Positions 15,682 to 25,017 are shown, numbered from the stretch's first letter. The stretch: DNA of 30,657 bases from JAGKXB01 sp964498835 (GCA_964498835.1 CAZCIX010000023.1:1-30657); one strand, 5' to 3'. A program made the numbers and translations. Notes: generated from the sequence alone by a model not told the origin.

Positions 15682-18600
15682 ACCAACTACGCTCTCTCAA
15701 TTACACCATCGAACGTGAAGAAGACATCGGTCCCGACGGACACCGACCAGAGCGTGAGAGCCATAACGAAGTTGTACTGAAAAAGCGATTTGAGGATGCC
15801 GTTGCTCGCCTTAATCCTGGTCTACCCATGGAAGCACATCAGGATGCTGTGCGTCGGGTTATGCAATCAGAATTTCCATCATTGCTTGAAGAAAATCGCC
15901 GTATTCACAAGTTGATGACTGAAGGCGTGGATGTCGAGTATTACGCTGACGATGGCACATTGACTGCTGGCACGGTTGTGCTGATTGATTTTGCTTATCC
16001 AGAGCAAAACGATTGGGTGGCGGTGAGTCAGTTCGTGGTGATTAATGGCCAAAACAAGCGGCGTCCTGATGTGGTGGTGTTTGTGAATGGTTTGCCGCTG
16101 GCTGTGATTGAACTGAAAGCGCCGGGTAATACCGGGACGCATCTTTTGGGTGCATTTAACCAACTGCAGACCTACAAACAGCAAATCCCAGCACTGTTTA
16201 ACACTAACGCTCTCCTAATCACATCGGATGGGATGACGGCACGAGTGGGGTCGTTGTCGGCTGATTTTGAACGCTTTATGCCTTGGCGCACCACCGACGG
16301 CATCGACATTGCGCCCAAGGGTGCGCCGGAACTTTCCACACTGATTGAAGGCGTGTTTGAGCATCGTCGCTTGCTTCATCTGCTCTGCCATTTCACAGTT
16401 TTTGGTGAGACTGGATCGGGATTAATAAAAATCATTGCGGGGTATCACCAGTTTCATGCTGTGGGTAAGGCGATTGAATCGACCATTCGAGCCTCCACAC
16501 AATGGCAAGGTGTGCAGGAAGATCCTGCCGATTACGGACTGCCCAGCGTGAAAACACAAACCAAGGGCGATAAACGCGCAGGTGTGATCTGGCACACTCA
16601 AGGTTCAGGGAAAAGCCTGTTGATGGCGTTTTACGCCGGGCAACTGGTCAAACATCCAGCAATGGCTAACCCAACGCTGGTGGTACTGACGGATCGGAAT
16701 GACCTCGACGACCAGCTTTTTTCAACGTTTTCAATGTGCCACGACCTGATACGGCAAACGCCAGTGCAAGCCGGGAGCCGTGAAGATTTGCAAAGAGTCT
16801 TGGCCCGCGCATCAGGCGGTGTGATTTTTACGACCTTGCAAAAATTTGGTGAAATCGCTGAACCACTCACTACCCGAAGCAATGTGGTCGTGATCGCCGA
16901 TGAAGCGCATCGCAGTCAATACGGCTTCAAGGCCAAGGTGGATATTGAGACTGGTAACATTTCCTATGGTTTTGCCAAATACATGCGCGATGCGCTGCCA
17001 AATGCATCTTTCATCGGCTTCACCGGCACACCGATTGAAGCGAGCGATGTCAGTACGCAAGCGATATTCGGCAATTACATTGATGTATACGATATCAGCC
17101 GAGCGGTTGAAGATGGGGCAACCGTACCGATTTATTATGAATCACGACTGGCACAAATCGAACTCGACGAGGATGAAAAGCAAAAAATCGATGCCGAGGT
17201 TGACGATCTGACCGAAGAAGATTCCGAAGCTGATCAGGAAAATTTCAAAAAGAAATGGTCAACGATAGAAGCATTAGTCGGCAGTGACAATCGCTTGGAA
17301 TTGGTAGCTCAGGACATGGTCGCCCACTTCGAGGATCGCGTATCTGCCCTTGACGGCAAGGCGATGATCGTGTGCATGAATCGCCACATTTGCGTGAAGC
17401 TCTACGATGCGCTCATCAAGCTACGCCCTGATTGGCATAGTGCCGATGACAACGCTGGTACGGTCAAAATTGTCATGACAGGTGCGGCGAGTGATCCAGC
17501 AGAATGGCAGCAACATATAGGCAACAAAAGTCGACGCGACCTGCTGGCCAAGCGTGCCCGTGATCCAGAGGATTCTTTGAAGCTGGTAATCGTTCGTGAT
17601 ATGTGGCTCACTGGTTTTGATGCGCCCTGTATGCACACGATGTACGTGGACAAGCCGATGCAGGGTCATGGCCTGATGCAAGCCATCGCGCGTGTGAATC
17701 GAGTGTTTCGCGACAAACCAGCCGGATTGATTGTGGATTACATCGGCATTGCGCAAAACCTCAAATTGGCTCTACAACAATACTCAAAAAACGACCAAAA
17801 AAACACTGGCATCGACGAAGCGCGAGCTATCGCAACCATGATGGAAAAATACGAAATCGTGCGCGATATGTATCACGGCTTCGACTACCGTTCAGCGATG
17901 AGTGGCACATCACAAGAACGCCTTGTGATGATGGGAGGCGCCATCGAATGGATACGCAACCTGCAACAAACACTGGCTGCAAAAGAGAAAACCCAGGAAA
18001 GCAAAAAAAGTGCGCATCGTCGATACCAAGATGCTGTCTTGCTCCTGTCCCAAGCATTCGCCCTAGCCTCTGCCTCTGACGAGGCCAGAAAAATCCGTGA
18101 AGAGGTTGGCTTCTTCCAAGCCATTCGTGCATTGCTGGTCAAGAGTGAAACTGGCTCGGGAATCATGACACACGAACGAGAACTGGCGATCCGGCAAATC
18201 GTGAGCCGTGCAGTGATTTCGACTGAAATCGTCGACATTCTGGCTGCTAGTGGTATCAAAAGCCCTGATATTTCCATTCTGTCCGAGGAATTTCTCGCTG
18301 AAATCCAACAGATGGAGCGAAAAAACCTGGCGCTGGAAGCACTGCGTAAGCTGCTTAATGATGGCATTCGCTCACGTAGCAAAGCCAATGTGGTGCAAAC
18401 CAAAGCCTTCTCAGAACGATTGGAAGACGCGGTAGCGCGTTACCACGCCAATGCCCTCACCACAACGGAAGTGTTGCAAGAGTTAATTCAACTCGCCAAA
18501 GACATCCGTGCAGCGCGCCAGCGCGGTGAAGAATCTGGGTTGTCAGACGAAGAAATCGCCTTCTACGACGCGTTGGCAGAAAACGAGAGCGCCGTACAGA

Positions 18601-18824
18601 TGATGGGCGACGACAAACTCAAGCTGATTGCACACGAACTGCTAATGAGCTTGCGTGAAAACGTGTCGGTTGATTGGGCACACCGCGATTCAGCACGTGC
18701 CCGGATGCGGGTTTTGGTGAAGCGTATTTTGCGAAAGTATGGCTACCCGCCAGATCTGCAAGATACTGCTGTACAAACAGTGTTGCAACAGGCCGAAGCA
18801 TTGTCAGCAGTGTGGAATACTTAA
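15639..18824 (+). CDS. hsdR: Type I restriction endonuclease subunit HsdR
   Basis: Motor and nuclease subunit, 1061 aa, full length for the family. The N-terminal PD-(D/E)xK nuclease has Asp 144 (RRPDVVVF), ELK (158-160, AVIELKAPG) and the QLQTYK motif (175-180). The SF2 translocase has Walker A HTQGSGKS (Lys 325), the DEAH box (421-424), GFTGTPIE and the motif VI stretch MQAIARVNRVFRDKPAG. A long C-terminal helical domain for docking onto the methylase follows. No frameshift is visible. The start overlaps the RhuM-Fic stop (TAATG), with AGGAG 7 bases upstream. It ends 4 bp from the stop of convergent folE2, with no terminator between them, so the two transcripts must overlap. Confidence 0.97.
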   Translation: MAFLSEAAIEQALLDQLRSLNYTIEREEDIGPDGHRPERESHNEVVLKKRFEDAVARLNPGLPMEAHQDAVRRVMQSEFPSLLEENRRIHKLMTEGVDVEYYADDGTLTAGTVVLIDFAYPEQNDWVAVSQFVVINGQNKRRPDVVVFVNGLPLAVIELKAPGNTGTHLLGAFNQLQTYKQQIPALFNTNALLITSDGMTARVGSLSADFERFMPWRTTDGIDIAPKGAPELSTLIEGVFEHRRLLHLLCHFTVFGETGSGLIKIIAGYHQFHAVGKAIESTIRASTQWQGVQEDPADYGLPSVKTQTKGDKRAGVIWHTQGSGKSLLMAFYAGQLVKHPAMANPTLVVLTDRNDLDDQLFSTFSMCHDLIRQTPVQAGSREDLQRVLARASGGVIFTTLQKFGEIAEPLTTRSNVVVIADEAHRSQYGFKAKVDIETGNISYGFAKYMRDALPNASFIGFTGTPIEASDVSTQAIFGNYIDVYDISRAVEDGATVPIYYESRLAQIELDEDEKQKIDAEVDDLTEEDSEADQENFKKKWSTIEALVGSDNRLELVAQDMVAHFEDRVSALDGKAMIVCMNRHICVKLYDALIKLRPDWHSADDNAGTVKIVMTGAASDPAEWQQHIGNKSRRDLLAKRARDPEDSLKLVIVRDMWLTGFDAPCMHTMYVDKPMQGHGLMQAIARVNRVFRDKPAGLIVDYIGIAQNLKLALQQYSKNDQKNTGIDEARAIATMMEKYEIVRDMYHGFDYRSAMSGTSQERLVMMGGAIEWIRNLQQTLAAKEKTQESKKSAHRRYQDAVLLLSQAFALASASDEARKIREEVGFFQAIRALLVKSETGSGIMTHERELAIRQIVSRAVISTEIVDILAASGIKSPDISILSEEFLAEIQQMERKNLALEALRKLLNDGIRSRSKANVVQTKAFSERLEDAVARYHANALTTTEVLQELIQLAKDIRAARQRGEESGLSDEEIAFYDALAENESAVQMMGDDKLKLIAHELLMSLRENVSVDWAHRDSARARMRVLVKRILRKYGYPPDLQDTAVQTVLQQAEALSAVWNT

Positions 18825-18828
18825 AACC

Positions 18829-19653
18829 TCACCCCCGCTTATCACACTCAATCAACGCATAAGCCGAATGGTTGTGAATCGATTCAAAATTCTCGGCTTC
18901 TAATACATATGCAGCGATTCTTGCATCGGCGTTCAACATCCCTGCCACGTCACGTACCAAATCTTCAACAAATTTAGGATTATCGTAAGCGCGTTCGGTG
19001 ACGTATTTTTCGTCTGGACGTTTGAGCAAACCGTATAGTTCGCAGGATGCTTGGGCTTCGATTTTGGCGATGAGTTCATCTATCAACAAATTTTCATTTG
19101 CCAGCAGCATATTGACGGTGATGTGCGAGCGTTGATTGTGAGCGCCGTAAGCGGAAATCTTTTTCGAGCATGGGCACAGGCTGGTGACTGGCACCAAGAC
19201 TTTTAAATAGATTTCGAGCTTGCCTTGTTTGATTTCACCAATGAGGCCGATTTCATAATCCATCAAACTTTGCACGCCAGAAATGGGCGCGGTTTTGTTG
19301 ATGAAATATGGCATGGAGAGTTCGATCCGACCAGCATCAGCTTCCAGCAAAGTTAGCATTTTGTGCATTAATGCGCTGAAAACGGGGATGTCCAGCGGGG
19401 CGCTGTCTTTGGCGCTGAGTTCTTCCAGCAAGGCGATGAAGCGCGACATGTGCGTGCCTTTTTGTTGCTCGGGCAAATGCACATACATATTCCAAAGGCC
19501 GATGGATGGATGCACGCCGGTGGAGGTTTTGAGCGTAATTGGATAACGCACGCCCTTCACTCCCACGCGCTGAATCGCGATGTGGCGAGTATCTGGCGTG
19601 CTTTGTACGTCGGGAATAGTGGCAACATTACTATCGGAACTGCGTGAATTCAT
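18829..19653 (-). CDS. folE2: GTP cyclohydrolase IB (FolE2)
   Basis: Converts GTP to dihydroneopterin triphosphate, the first step of folate synthesis. The protein has 274 aa and matches FolE2, not FolE1: it has TGVHPSIGLWNMYVHLPEQQ in its first part, the catalytic-cysteine motif TSLCPCSK (Cys 160), HNQRSHITV and the C-terminal FESIHNHSAYA. ATG 19653 is chosen; a longer frame to 19794 would run into dxs and adds an unrelated sequence. It lies 40 bp after the dxs stop and is probably the last gene of the xseB-ispA-dxs operon. FolE2 does not depend on zinc as FolE1 does. Confidence 0.96.
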   Translation of the reverse strand: MNSRSSDSNVATIPDVQSTPDTRHIAIQRVGVKGVRYPITLKTSTGVHPSIGLWNMYVHLPEQQKGTHMSRFIALLEELSAKDSAPLDIPVFSALMHKMLTLLEADAGRIELSMPYFINKTAPISGVQSLMDYEIGLIGEIKQGKLEIYLKVLVPVTSLCPCSKKISAYGAHNQRSHITVNMLLANENLLIDELIAKIEAQASCELYGLLKRPDEKYVTERAYDNPKFVEDLVRDVAGMLNADARIAAYVLEAENFESIHNHSAYALIECDKRG

Positions 19654-19693
19654 CAAAATATCTCGTATTAAATTATTAAAACCTATAAAAAAC

Positions 19694-21553
19694 TTAGGCA
19701 GCAAACACAGCGTGATTTTTCTTAAAGCGCTGCTTGATAGAAGCCACAATACCCGCGCCATCCAAACCACACAGCGCCAGTAATTGCGCCGCATCGCCGT
19801 GATCGATAAATTTATCTGGCAAACCTAACATCAAAATCGGTTTGTTGATTCCTGCAGCAGCCAGCGCTTCTGCGACCGCAGCACCCGCACCACCCATCAC
19901 ACATCCCTCTTCCACCGTTACCAAAGCATCGTGGCTAGACGCCAGCTCTTGCAATAATTCGACGTCCAACGGTTTGATAAACCGCATATTCACCACGGTG
20001 GCATTCAACTCATCACCAGCAATCAATGATGGCGCCAGCATAGTGCCAAAACTCAGGATAGCGATTTCATGTCCTTGACGTTTAATTTCAGCCTTACCAA
20101 GTGCGAGCGGGGTTAACTCTTTGATGACAATCGCACCACAACCGGTACCACGTGGATAACGCACTGCCGCTGGCCCAGAATATTGAAAAGCCGTAGTCAA
20201 CATTTGGCGGCATTCATTTTCATCCGATGGCGCCATCAACACCATATTGGGGATGCAACGCAAATAAGCAATATCATAATTGCCCGCATGGGTCGCACCA
20301 TCCGCGCCCACCAAACCAGCGCGATCAAGGGCGAATGTCACATCCAGATTTTGCAAAGCCACATCATGAATCAACTGATCATAAGCACGTTGCAAGAAAG
20401 TCGAATAAATCGCCACCACTGGCTTCAACCCTTCGCACGCCATGCCAGCGGCAAAAGTCACCGCATGCTGTTCAGCAATGCCAACATCGTAATAACGTTC
20501 AGGAAACAATTGCTCAAAGCGTACCAAACCAGACCCCTCACGCATCGCTGGCGTAATACCAACCAAACGCTGATCTTGTGCCGCCATATCGCATAACCAA
20601 TCGCCAAACACCTGGGTGTAAGTCACTTTGCTGCTGGGTGCAGTTTGTATGCCTACTGCTGGATTGAATTTACCCGGGCCGTGATAGAGCACGGGATCGG
20701 CTTCTGCCAGTTTGTAACCCTGGCCTTTTTTAGTGACCACGTGTAAAAACTGCGGGCCTTTTAATTGCTTCAAATTTTGCAGCGTAGGGATTAAGGAATC
20801 CAAATCATGGCCATCAATCGGGCCGATGTAATTGAAGCCAAAGGCCTCAAACATAGTCGCTGGCACCACCATGCCTTTGGCGTGCTCTTCAAAACGCCGC
20901 GCCAATTCCAACACGGGTGAAGGCAAGACAGATTTACCGACGCTCTTGGCAGCAGCATAAAACTGCCCGGACATCAGACGCGCCAAATAACGATTTAAAG
21001 CACCGACTGGTGGTGAAATCGACATATCGTTGTCGTTCAAAATCACCAGCAAATCGGTGTCTTCATGCACGCCAGCATTATTCATCGCTTCAAAAGCCAT
21101 GCCTGCTGTCATAGAGCCATCGCCGATTACGGCAATTGCATGTCGTTGCTCGCCCTTGGTTTTAGCTGCTTGTGCCATACCGAAAGCAGCAGAAATCGAC
21201 GTCGATGAATGCGCGGTGCCGAAATTATCGTATTCACTTTCCGAACGTTTAGGAAAACCCGAAATGCCATCCATTTGACGCAAGGTGGCCATTTGATCGC
21301 GCCGCCCAGTCAAAATCTTGTGCGGATAAGTTTGATGACCAACGTCCCACACGATACGATCTTCTGGCGTATTAAATACGTAATGCAATGCAATGGTTAA
21401 CTCAACCGTGCCCAAGTTGGAAGACAAATGCCCACCAGTTTTGGATACGGAATCAATCACATATTGGCGCACAGCATCTGCTAGCAAGGGCAATTGCGCA
21501 CGCGTCAATTTGCGCACATCTTCTGGGCTATCAATGGTATTGAGTAAATTCAT
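19694..21553 (-). CDS. dxs: 1-deoxy-D-xylulose-5-phosphate synthase
   Basis: Thiamine-diphosphate enzyme that condenses pyruvate and glyceraldehyde 3-phosphate, the entry step of the MEP isoprenoid pathway. The 619-aa protein has GGHLSSNLGTVELTIALHYV, VWDVGHQTYPHKILTGR, the ThDP/Mg2+ motif GDGSMTAGMAFEAMNNAG, and the transketolase pyrimidine-domain motifs EQHAVTFAAGMA and DRAGLVGADGATHAG. The length is normal and the frame intact. The start is 2 bp after the ispA stop, and its ribosome site (GCGGAAAG) lies inside the end of ispA. Confidence 0.98.
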   Translation of the reverse strand: MNLLNTIDSPEDVRKLTRAQLPLLADAVRQYVIDSVSKTGGHLSSNLGTVELTIALHYVFNTPEDRIVWDVGHQTYPHKILTGRRDQMATLRQMDGISGFPKRSESEYDNFGTAHSSTSISAAFGMAQAAKTKGEQRHAIAVIGDGSMTAGMAFEAMNNAGVHEDTDLLVILNDNDMSISPPVGALNRYLARLMSGQFYAAAKSVGKSVLPSPVLELARRFEEHAKGMVVPATMFEAFGFNYIGPIDGHDLDSLIPTLQNLKQLKGPQFLHVVTKKGQGYKLAEADPVLYHGPGKFNPAVGIQTAPSSKVTYTQVFGDWLCDMAAQDQRLVGITPAMREGSGLVRFEQLFPERYYDVGIAEQHAVTFAAGMACEGLKPVVAIYSTFLQRAYDQLIHDVALQNLDVTFALDRAGLVGADGATHAGNYDIAYLRCIPNMVLMAPSDENECRQMLTTAFQYSGPAAVRYPRGTGCGAIVIKELTPLALGKAEIKRQGHEIAILSFGTMLAPSLIAGDELNATVVNMRFIKPLDVELLQELASSHDALVTVEEGCVMGGAGAAVAEALAAAGINKPILMLGLPDKFIDHGDAAQLLALCGLDGAGIVASIKQRFKKNHAVFAA

Positions 21554-21555
21554 TT

Positions 21556-22467
21556 TTAAGCTTTCCGCTGCACCACAAAATCAGCAAGTTCACGCAATCG
21601 CTGTGCTTTCTCTCCAAATGGCATCAACGCTTGATACGCATCCTGGCGTAATTTCTCGACCAAGGCGATGGAAGTTTCCAAACCCAAAATAGAGACATAA
21701 GTCGGCTTGTTATCCTGCGCATCCTTGCCCGCTGTTTTGCCCAATATTTTGGAATCAGCCGTGACATCTAAAACGTCATCCACGACTTGAAATGCCAAAC
21801 CAATCGCATCGGCATAGGCGTCCAACGCGATGATTTCCAAAGTGGATAAACGCTTGCCGCTCATCGCGCCCAGCAACACCGACGCACGCAGCAAAGCACC
21901 CGTTTTTAAGCGGTGCATGCGTTCCAATTCTTGCTGGGAAAGCTGCACGCCGACGCTATCTAAATCAATCGCTTGCCCGCCGCACATCCCACCTGATCCA
22001 GCCGCCTGCGCCAACACGCGCAACATCGCCAAGCTATCCACAGCATGCGCATCATCCTCAGACAAATTGCTAGATAAAGTCAAAAACGCCTGCGCCTGTA
22101 AAGCATCGCCAACCAGCAAGGCAGTGGCTTCATCATATTGCACATGCACCGTGGGCTTGCCACGTCGCAGCGCGTCGTCGTCCATGCAAGGCATATCGTC
22201 ATGTACTAAAGAGTACACATGAATCATTTCCAGCGCCGCCGCGCATGCTGCCAAGCGCTCTTGTTTGGCATCAAACAAATCGCCCGCGGCAAATACCAGC
22301 AAAGGCCGCACTCGTTTACCACCACCCATAACGGCATAACGCATGGCTTGATGCAAACGTGATGGCAATTCTGTGCTGGCGGGTAAGCACGCATCCAGCG
22401 TTTTTTCCATGTCAGCTTGAATGGTTTCCATCCAAGCATGGAATGTCTGCGCTTGTTCTTGCCTCAT
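21556..22467 (-). CDS. ispA: Polyprenyl (farnesyl) diphosphate synthase IspA
   Basis: Short-chain trans-prenyltransferase that joins isopentenyl diphosphate to allylic diphosphates to make farnesyl diphosphate. The protein has 303 aa. GGGKRVRPLL binds IPP, the first Asp-rich motif is DDMPCMDDD with the following LRRGKPTVH, and the second Asp-rich motif is DDVLDVTAD. The start ATGA overlaps the xseB stop by 4 bp, and dxs follows after 2 bp, so substrate-supply and chain-elongation genes are co-expressed. Confidence 0.96.
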   Translation of the reverse strand: MRQEQAQTFHAWMETIQADMEKTLDACLPASTELPSRLHQAMRYAVMGGGKRVRPLLVFAAGDLFDAKQERLAACAAALEMIHVYSLVHDDMPCMDDDALRRGKPTVHVQYDEATALLVGDALQAQAFLTLSSNLSEDDAHAVDSLAMLRVLAQAAGSGGMCGGQAIDLDSVGVQLSQQELERMHRLKTGALLRASVLLGAMSGKRLSTLEIIALDAYADAIGLAFQVVDDVLDVTADSKILGKTAGKDAQDNKPTYVSILGLETSIALVEKLRQDAYQALMPFGEKAQRLRELADFVVQRKA

Positions 22468-22730
22468 TCTTTGAACTCCTCACCTTGCACAGAAAAGGGC
22501 TTCAGCATATCGTCTTCCAATATTTTGATTTGATGCTCCACCTTGTCTAATTGCGCAGCGCAATATTTGACCAGTTCCGAACCACGTTTATAGGCAGCGA
22601 TAGAGGCTTCCAAAGGCAAATCCCCTGCTTCCATTTGCGCTACCAATTGCTGTAACTCCATAGTGGCTTGTTCGAATGAAAGACCTGAAATCGCTTGATC
22701 TTGATTCGTAGCGGGCGGTTTTTTGGGCAT
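22464..22730 (-). CDS. xseB: Exodeoxyribonuclease VII small subunit
   Basis: Small subunit of exonuclease VII, which degrades single-stranded DNA together with XseA (not in this window). The 88-aa protein has the family core LSFEQATMELQQLVAQMEAGDLPLEASI in part, and YKRGSELVKYCAAQLDKVE. It is the first gene of the operon with ispA, dxs and folE2, an order common in proteobacteria. Its promoter must lie in the 186-bp divergent region towards the Rieske gene, but no clear hexamers are seen on this strand. Confidence 0.95.
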   Translation of the reverse strand: MPKKPPATNQDQAISGLSFEQATMELQQLVAQMEAGDLPLEASIAAYKRGSELVKYCAAQLDKVEHQIKILEDDMLKPFSVQGEEFKE

Positions 22731-22843
22731 AGAAATAACAAGGGCAATAAAAGCAGTAAAAAAATTAACCCATCATTGTAAAACAAACTTACCAAATATT
22801 TTTTTAAGGGATAAGGGCGCCCCCTACAAAAAAATGCTTGATA

Positions 22844-22849
22844 TATAAT
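22844..22849 (+). promoter_or_regulatory. Probable -10 box for the Rieske oxygenase gene
   Basis: TATAAT on the plus strand, 68 bp before the gene start. It is followed by CATCGG exactly as at the rpmE2 promoter (8260-8271). No good -35 hexamer is visible at the usual spacing. Confidence 0.45.
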
Positions 22850-22916
22850 CATCGGTTCTGTAAAAAATTACACACCATACTCTTCATACTCTTTATGCAC
22901 TCTCTATCAGGGGTGA

Positions 22917-24026
22917 ATGAACATGTCCAATTTGGCTATCTGCACCACGCTTGAAGAAACGAACGAACAGCTTCCCGTCCACGCTTACTTTGATGTCGCT
23001 CTGCTAAGACGCGAAATGCAACAGCTTTTCCAATCCGGCCCACGCTATGTCGGCCATGAACTCATGGTGCCCGAAATAGGCGACTTCGCTGCACTTGCTT
23101 CTGAAAATGAAGGCCGCATGCTAGTGCGCGATCAACATGGGATTTCTTTAATCTCCAACGTCTGCCGTCATCGCCAGGCAAAAATGTTCAATGGCCGTGG
23201 CAATACTAATCACATCGTCTGTCCGCTCCATCGCTGGACCTATGATTTAAAAGGCAATTTGATGGGTGCGCCGCACTTCAAGGAAACACCTTGTCTCAAT
23301 TTATCCAATACGCCATTGCAAAACTGGAATGGCTTGTTGTTTGAAAAAAACGGCTACGACGTCAAACAAAAAATGGCTGACTTACGTGTGACTCAAGACA
23401 TCAATTTTGATGGTTACATGCTGGATCACGTTGAAATTCATGAATGCAATTACAACTGGAAGACGTTTATCGAAGTCTATTTAGAGGACTATCACGTCGA
23501 ACCTTTTCATCCTGGCTTGGGAAGTTTTGTCAGCTGTGACGATTTGCAATGGGAATTTGGCGAAGACTACAGCGTACAAACTGTAGGTGTACACAAAGAA
23601 CTACGCAAATCCGGTTCACCCGCTTATCAAAAATGGCAAGAGCAAGTACTTAAATATCGTAATGGTGTCGTACCACCTTATGGCGCAATCTGGCTGACTT
23701 TGTATCCCAACATCATGGTTGAGTGGTATCCACACGTGCTGGTTGTTTCGACGTTATGGCCGGATGGGCCGCAAAAAACCAAGAACGTGGTGGAATTTTA
23801 TTACCCTGAAGAAATCGTGCTGTTTGAACGAGAATTCATCGAAGCCGAGCGTGCGGCATACATGGAAACCTGTATCGAGGATGATGAAATAGGACTACGC
23901 ATGGATGCTGGCCGTCGCATTTTGATGGATAAAGGGTTGAACGAAGTCGGGCCGTATCAATCACCAATGGAAGATGGTATGCAACATTTCCATGCCTGGT
24001 ATCGAAAACATATGGCGAAAATTTAA
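22917..24026 (+). CDS. Rieske [2Fe-2S] non-heme iron oxygenase, alpha subunit
   Basis: Ring-hydroxylating oxygenase family protein, 369 aa, cytoplasmic. The Rieske cluster ligands are Cys 83 and His 85 (CRHR) and Cys 102 and His 105 (CPLHRW). The catalytic iron motif is EDYHVEPFH with His 193 and His 198 in NWKTFIEVYLEDYH. No beta subunit or reductase gene lies next to it, so the electron donor is elsewhere. The substrate is unknown; members of this family act on aromatic acids or on methyl groups of quaternary amines. The start is ATG 22917 or 22923, both after AGGGG (22909-22913). It is followed after 14 bp by the sulfurtransferase, probably on one transcript. Confidence 0.9.
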   Translation: MNMSNLAICTTLEETNEQLPVHAYFDVALLRREMQQLFQSGPRYVGHELMVPEIGDFAALASENEGRMLVRDQHGISLISNVCRHRQAKMFNGRGNTNHIVCPLHRWTYDLKGNLMGAPHFKETPCLNLSNTPLQNWNGLLFEKNGYDVKQKMADLRVTQDINFDGYMLDHVEIHECNYNWKTFIEVYLEDYHVEPFHPGLGSFVSCDDLQWEFGEDYSVQTVGVHKELRKSGSPAYQKWQEQVLKYRNGVVPPYGAIWLTLYPNIMVEWYPHVLVVSTLWPDGPQKTKNVVEFYYPEEIVLFEREFIEAERAAYMETCIEDDEIGLRMDAGRRILMDKGLNEVGPYQSPMEDGMQHFHAWYRKHMAKI

Positions 24027-24040
24027 TCGTTGCACTAGCT

Positions 24041-24901
24041 ATGTACACCACGCTCATTTCCGCTACTGAACTGGCGCAGCATGCCAAGCAAGCAAACTGG
24101 ATCATCATCGATTGCCGTCATGATTTGAGCAATCCCGATGCTGGCTTTGCTGCTTACCAAACTGGACATATTCCGCAAGCCCATTTTGCCCATTTGGATC
24201 GTGATCTTTCTGGTGCACAAACAGATGTTGATGGCAAATTCCGTGGTCGCCATCCGCTGCCAGAAAAAGCCACCTGGATACAAACGCTGCGTTCCTGGGG
24301 CGTTAATCACAACTCACAAGTCATCGCTTACGATGCCCAAGGTGGCATGTTTGCCGCACGTTTGTGGTGGTTGTTGCGTTGGGTTGGGCACGCTTCAGTC
24401 GCAGTGCTAGATGGTGGATTACCAGCATGGCAAGCACAAAGTTTACCTCTTACAACTTCATCAGTATCGCCCATTGGTGAAGGCGACATTACGCAAAAAT
24501 CTGCATCAACTTTAGTTAAAACCGTCAACATCGAAGATGTTATTGCTAACTTAACTAGCAAAACTCGAACCGTACTAGATGCACGCACTGCCGATCGTTT
24601 TCGGGGCGAAAATGAAACCATCGATCCGGTTGGCGGCCACATTCCAGGTGCAAAGAACCGCCCTTTCAAAAACAACTTGCGTCCGGATGGATGCTTTAAA
24701 TCAGCAATGGAGTTACGTGACGAGTTTTCCGTTTTTTTCAACACGGCGGATCAAACTATCATGCAATGCGGCTCGGGCGTGACGGCTTGTCATAATTTGC
24801 TCGCGCTGGAAGTGGCGAGCATGCCAGGCGCAGCGCTTTATCCTGGGTCATGGAGTGAGTGGTGCGCTGATCCAACGCGGCCAGTTGCAACTGCTGATTG
24901 A
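24041..24901 (+). CDS. sseA: Two-domain sulfurtransferase (3-mercaptopyruvate/thiosulfate type)
   Basis: Tandem rhodanese protein of 286 aa. The inactive N-terminal domain includes IIDCRHDL and TGHIPQAHFAHLDRDLSG. The catalytic C-terminal domain has VLDARTADRFRGE, GGHIPGAKNRPF and the active-site loop CGSGVTAC, with persulfide-forming Cys 243. The CGSGVT loop is the form typical of 3-mercaptopyruvate sulfurtransferase, and thiosulfate sulfurtransferases differ here, which supports the SseA-like call. It lies 14 bp after the Rieske gene. Confidence 0.9.
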   Translation: MYTTLISATELAQHAKQANWIIIDCRHDLSNPDAGFAAYQTGHIPQAHFAHLDRDLSGAQTDVDGKFRGRHPLPEKATWIQTLRSWGVNHNSQVIAYDAQGGMFAARLWWLLRWVGHASVAVLDGGLPAWQAQSLPLTTSSVSPIGEGDITQKSASTLVKTVNIEDVIANLTSKTRTVLDARTADRFRGENETIDPVGGHIPGAKNRPFKNNLRPDGCFKSAMELRDEFSVFFNTADQTIMQCGSGVTACHNLLALEVASMPGAALYPGSWSEWCADPTRPVATAD

Positions 24902-24925
24902 TATACCCCACTCACCGTTTTCCTC

Positions 24926-25013
24926 CGTCGTTCCCGCGGTTTTAGGCGGGAGCCTAGCGACTTTTTGCCGTCTCAACGCCACTAGTTTACCGCCTAAAAC
25001 CACAGAAACAACG
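24926..25013. mobile_element. Small palindromic MITE/REP element, copy A
   Basis: The left arm (24926-24949, starting CGTCGTTCCCGCGGTTTTAG) pairs with the right arm (24990-25013) at 20 of 24 positions, and all mismatches are C/T transitions. The left half matches the inverted form of the element at 29988-30079. It is 88 bp and codes for no protein, so it would be mobilised in trans. It lies between the sulfurtransferase gene and the convergent unknown gene and may serve as a bidirectional terminator. Confidence 0.8.
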
Positions 25014-25017
25014 TTAT

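Noticed and set aside
19654..19794. 47-residue N-terminal extension of FolE2
   Set aside because: It overlaps the dxs coding end and has no family resemblance; ATG 19653 begins the conserved protein.
20183..20596. Plus-strand ORFs opposite dxs, mgtA and other genes
   Set aside because: They are antisense shadows with no ribosome sites or recognisable domains.
8260..22855. TATAATCATCGG shared by the rpmE2 and Rieske promoters as a common regulon signal
   Set aside because: A 12-mer occurring twice in 30 kb is expected by chance; only the -10 part is needed for promoter function.
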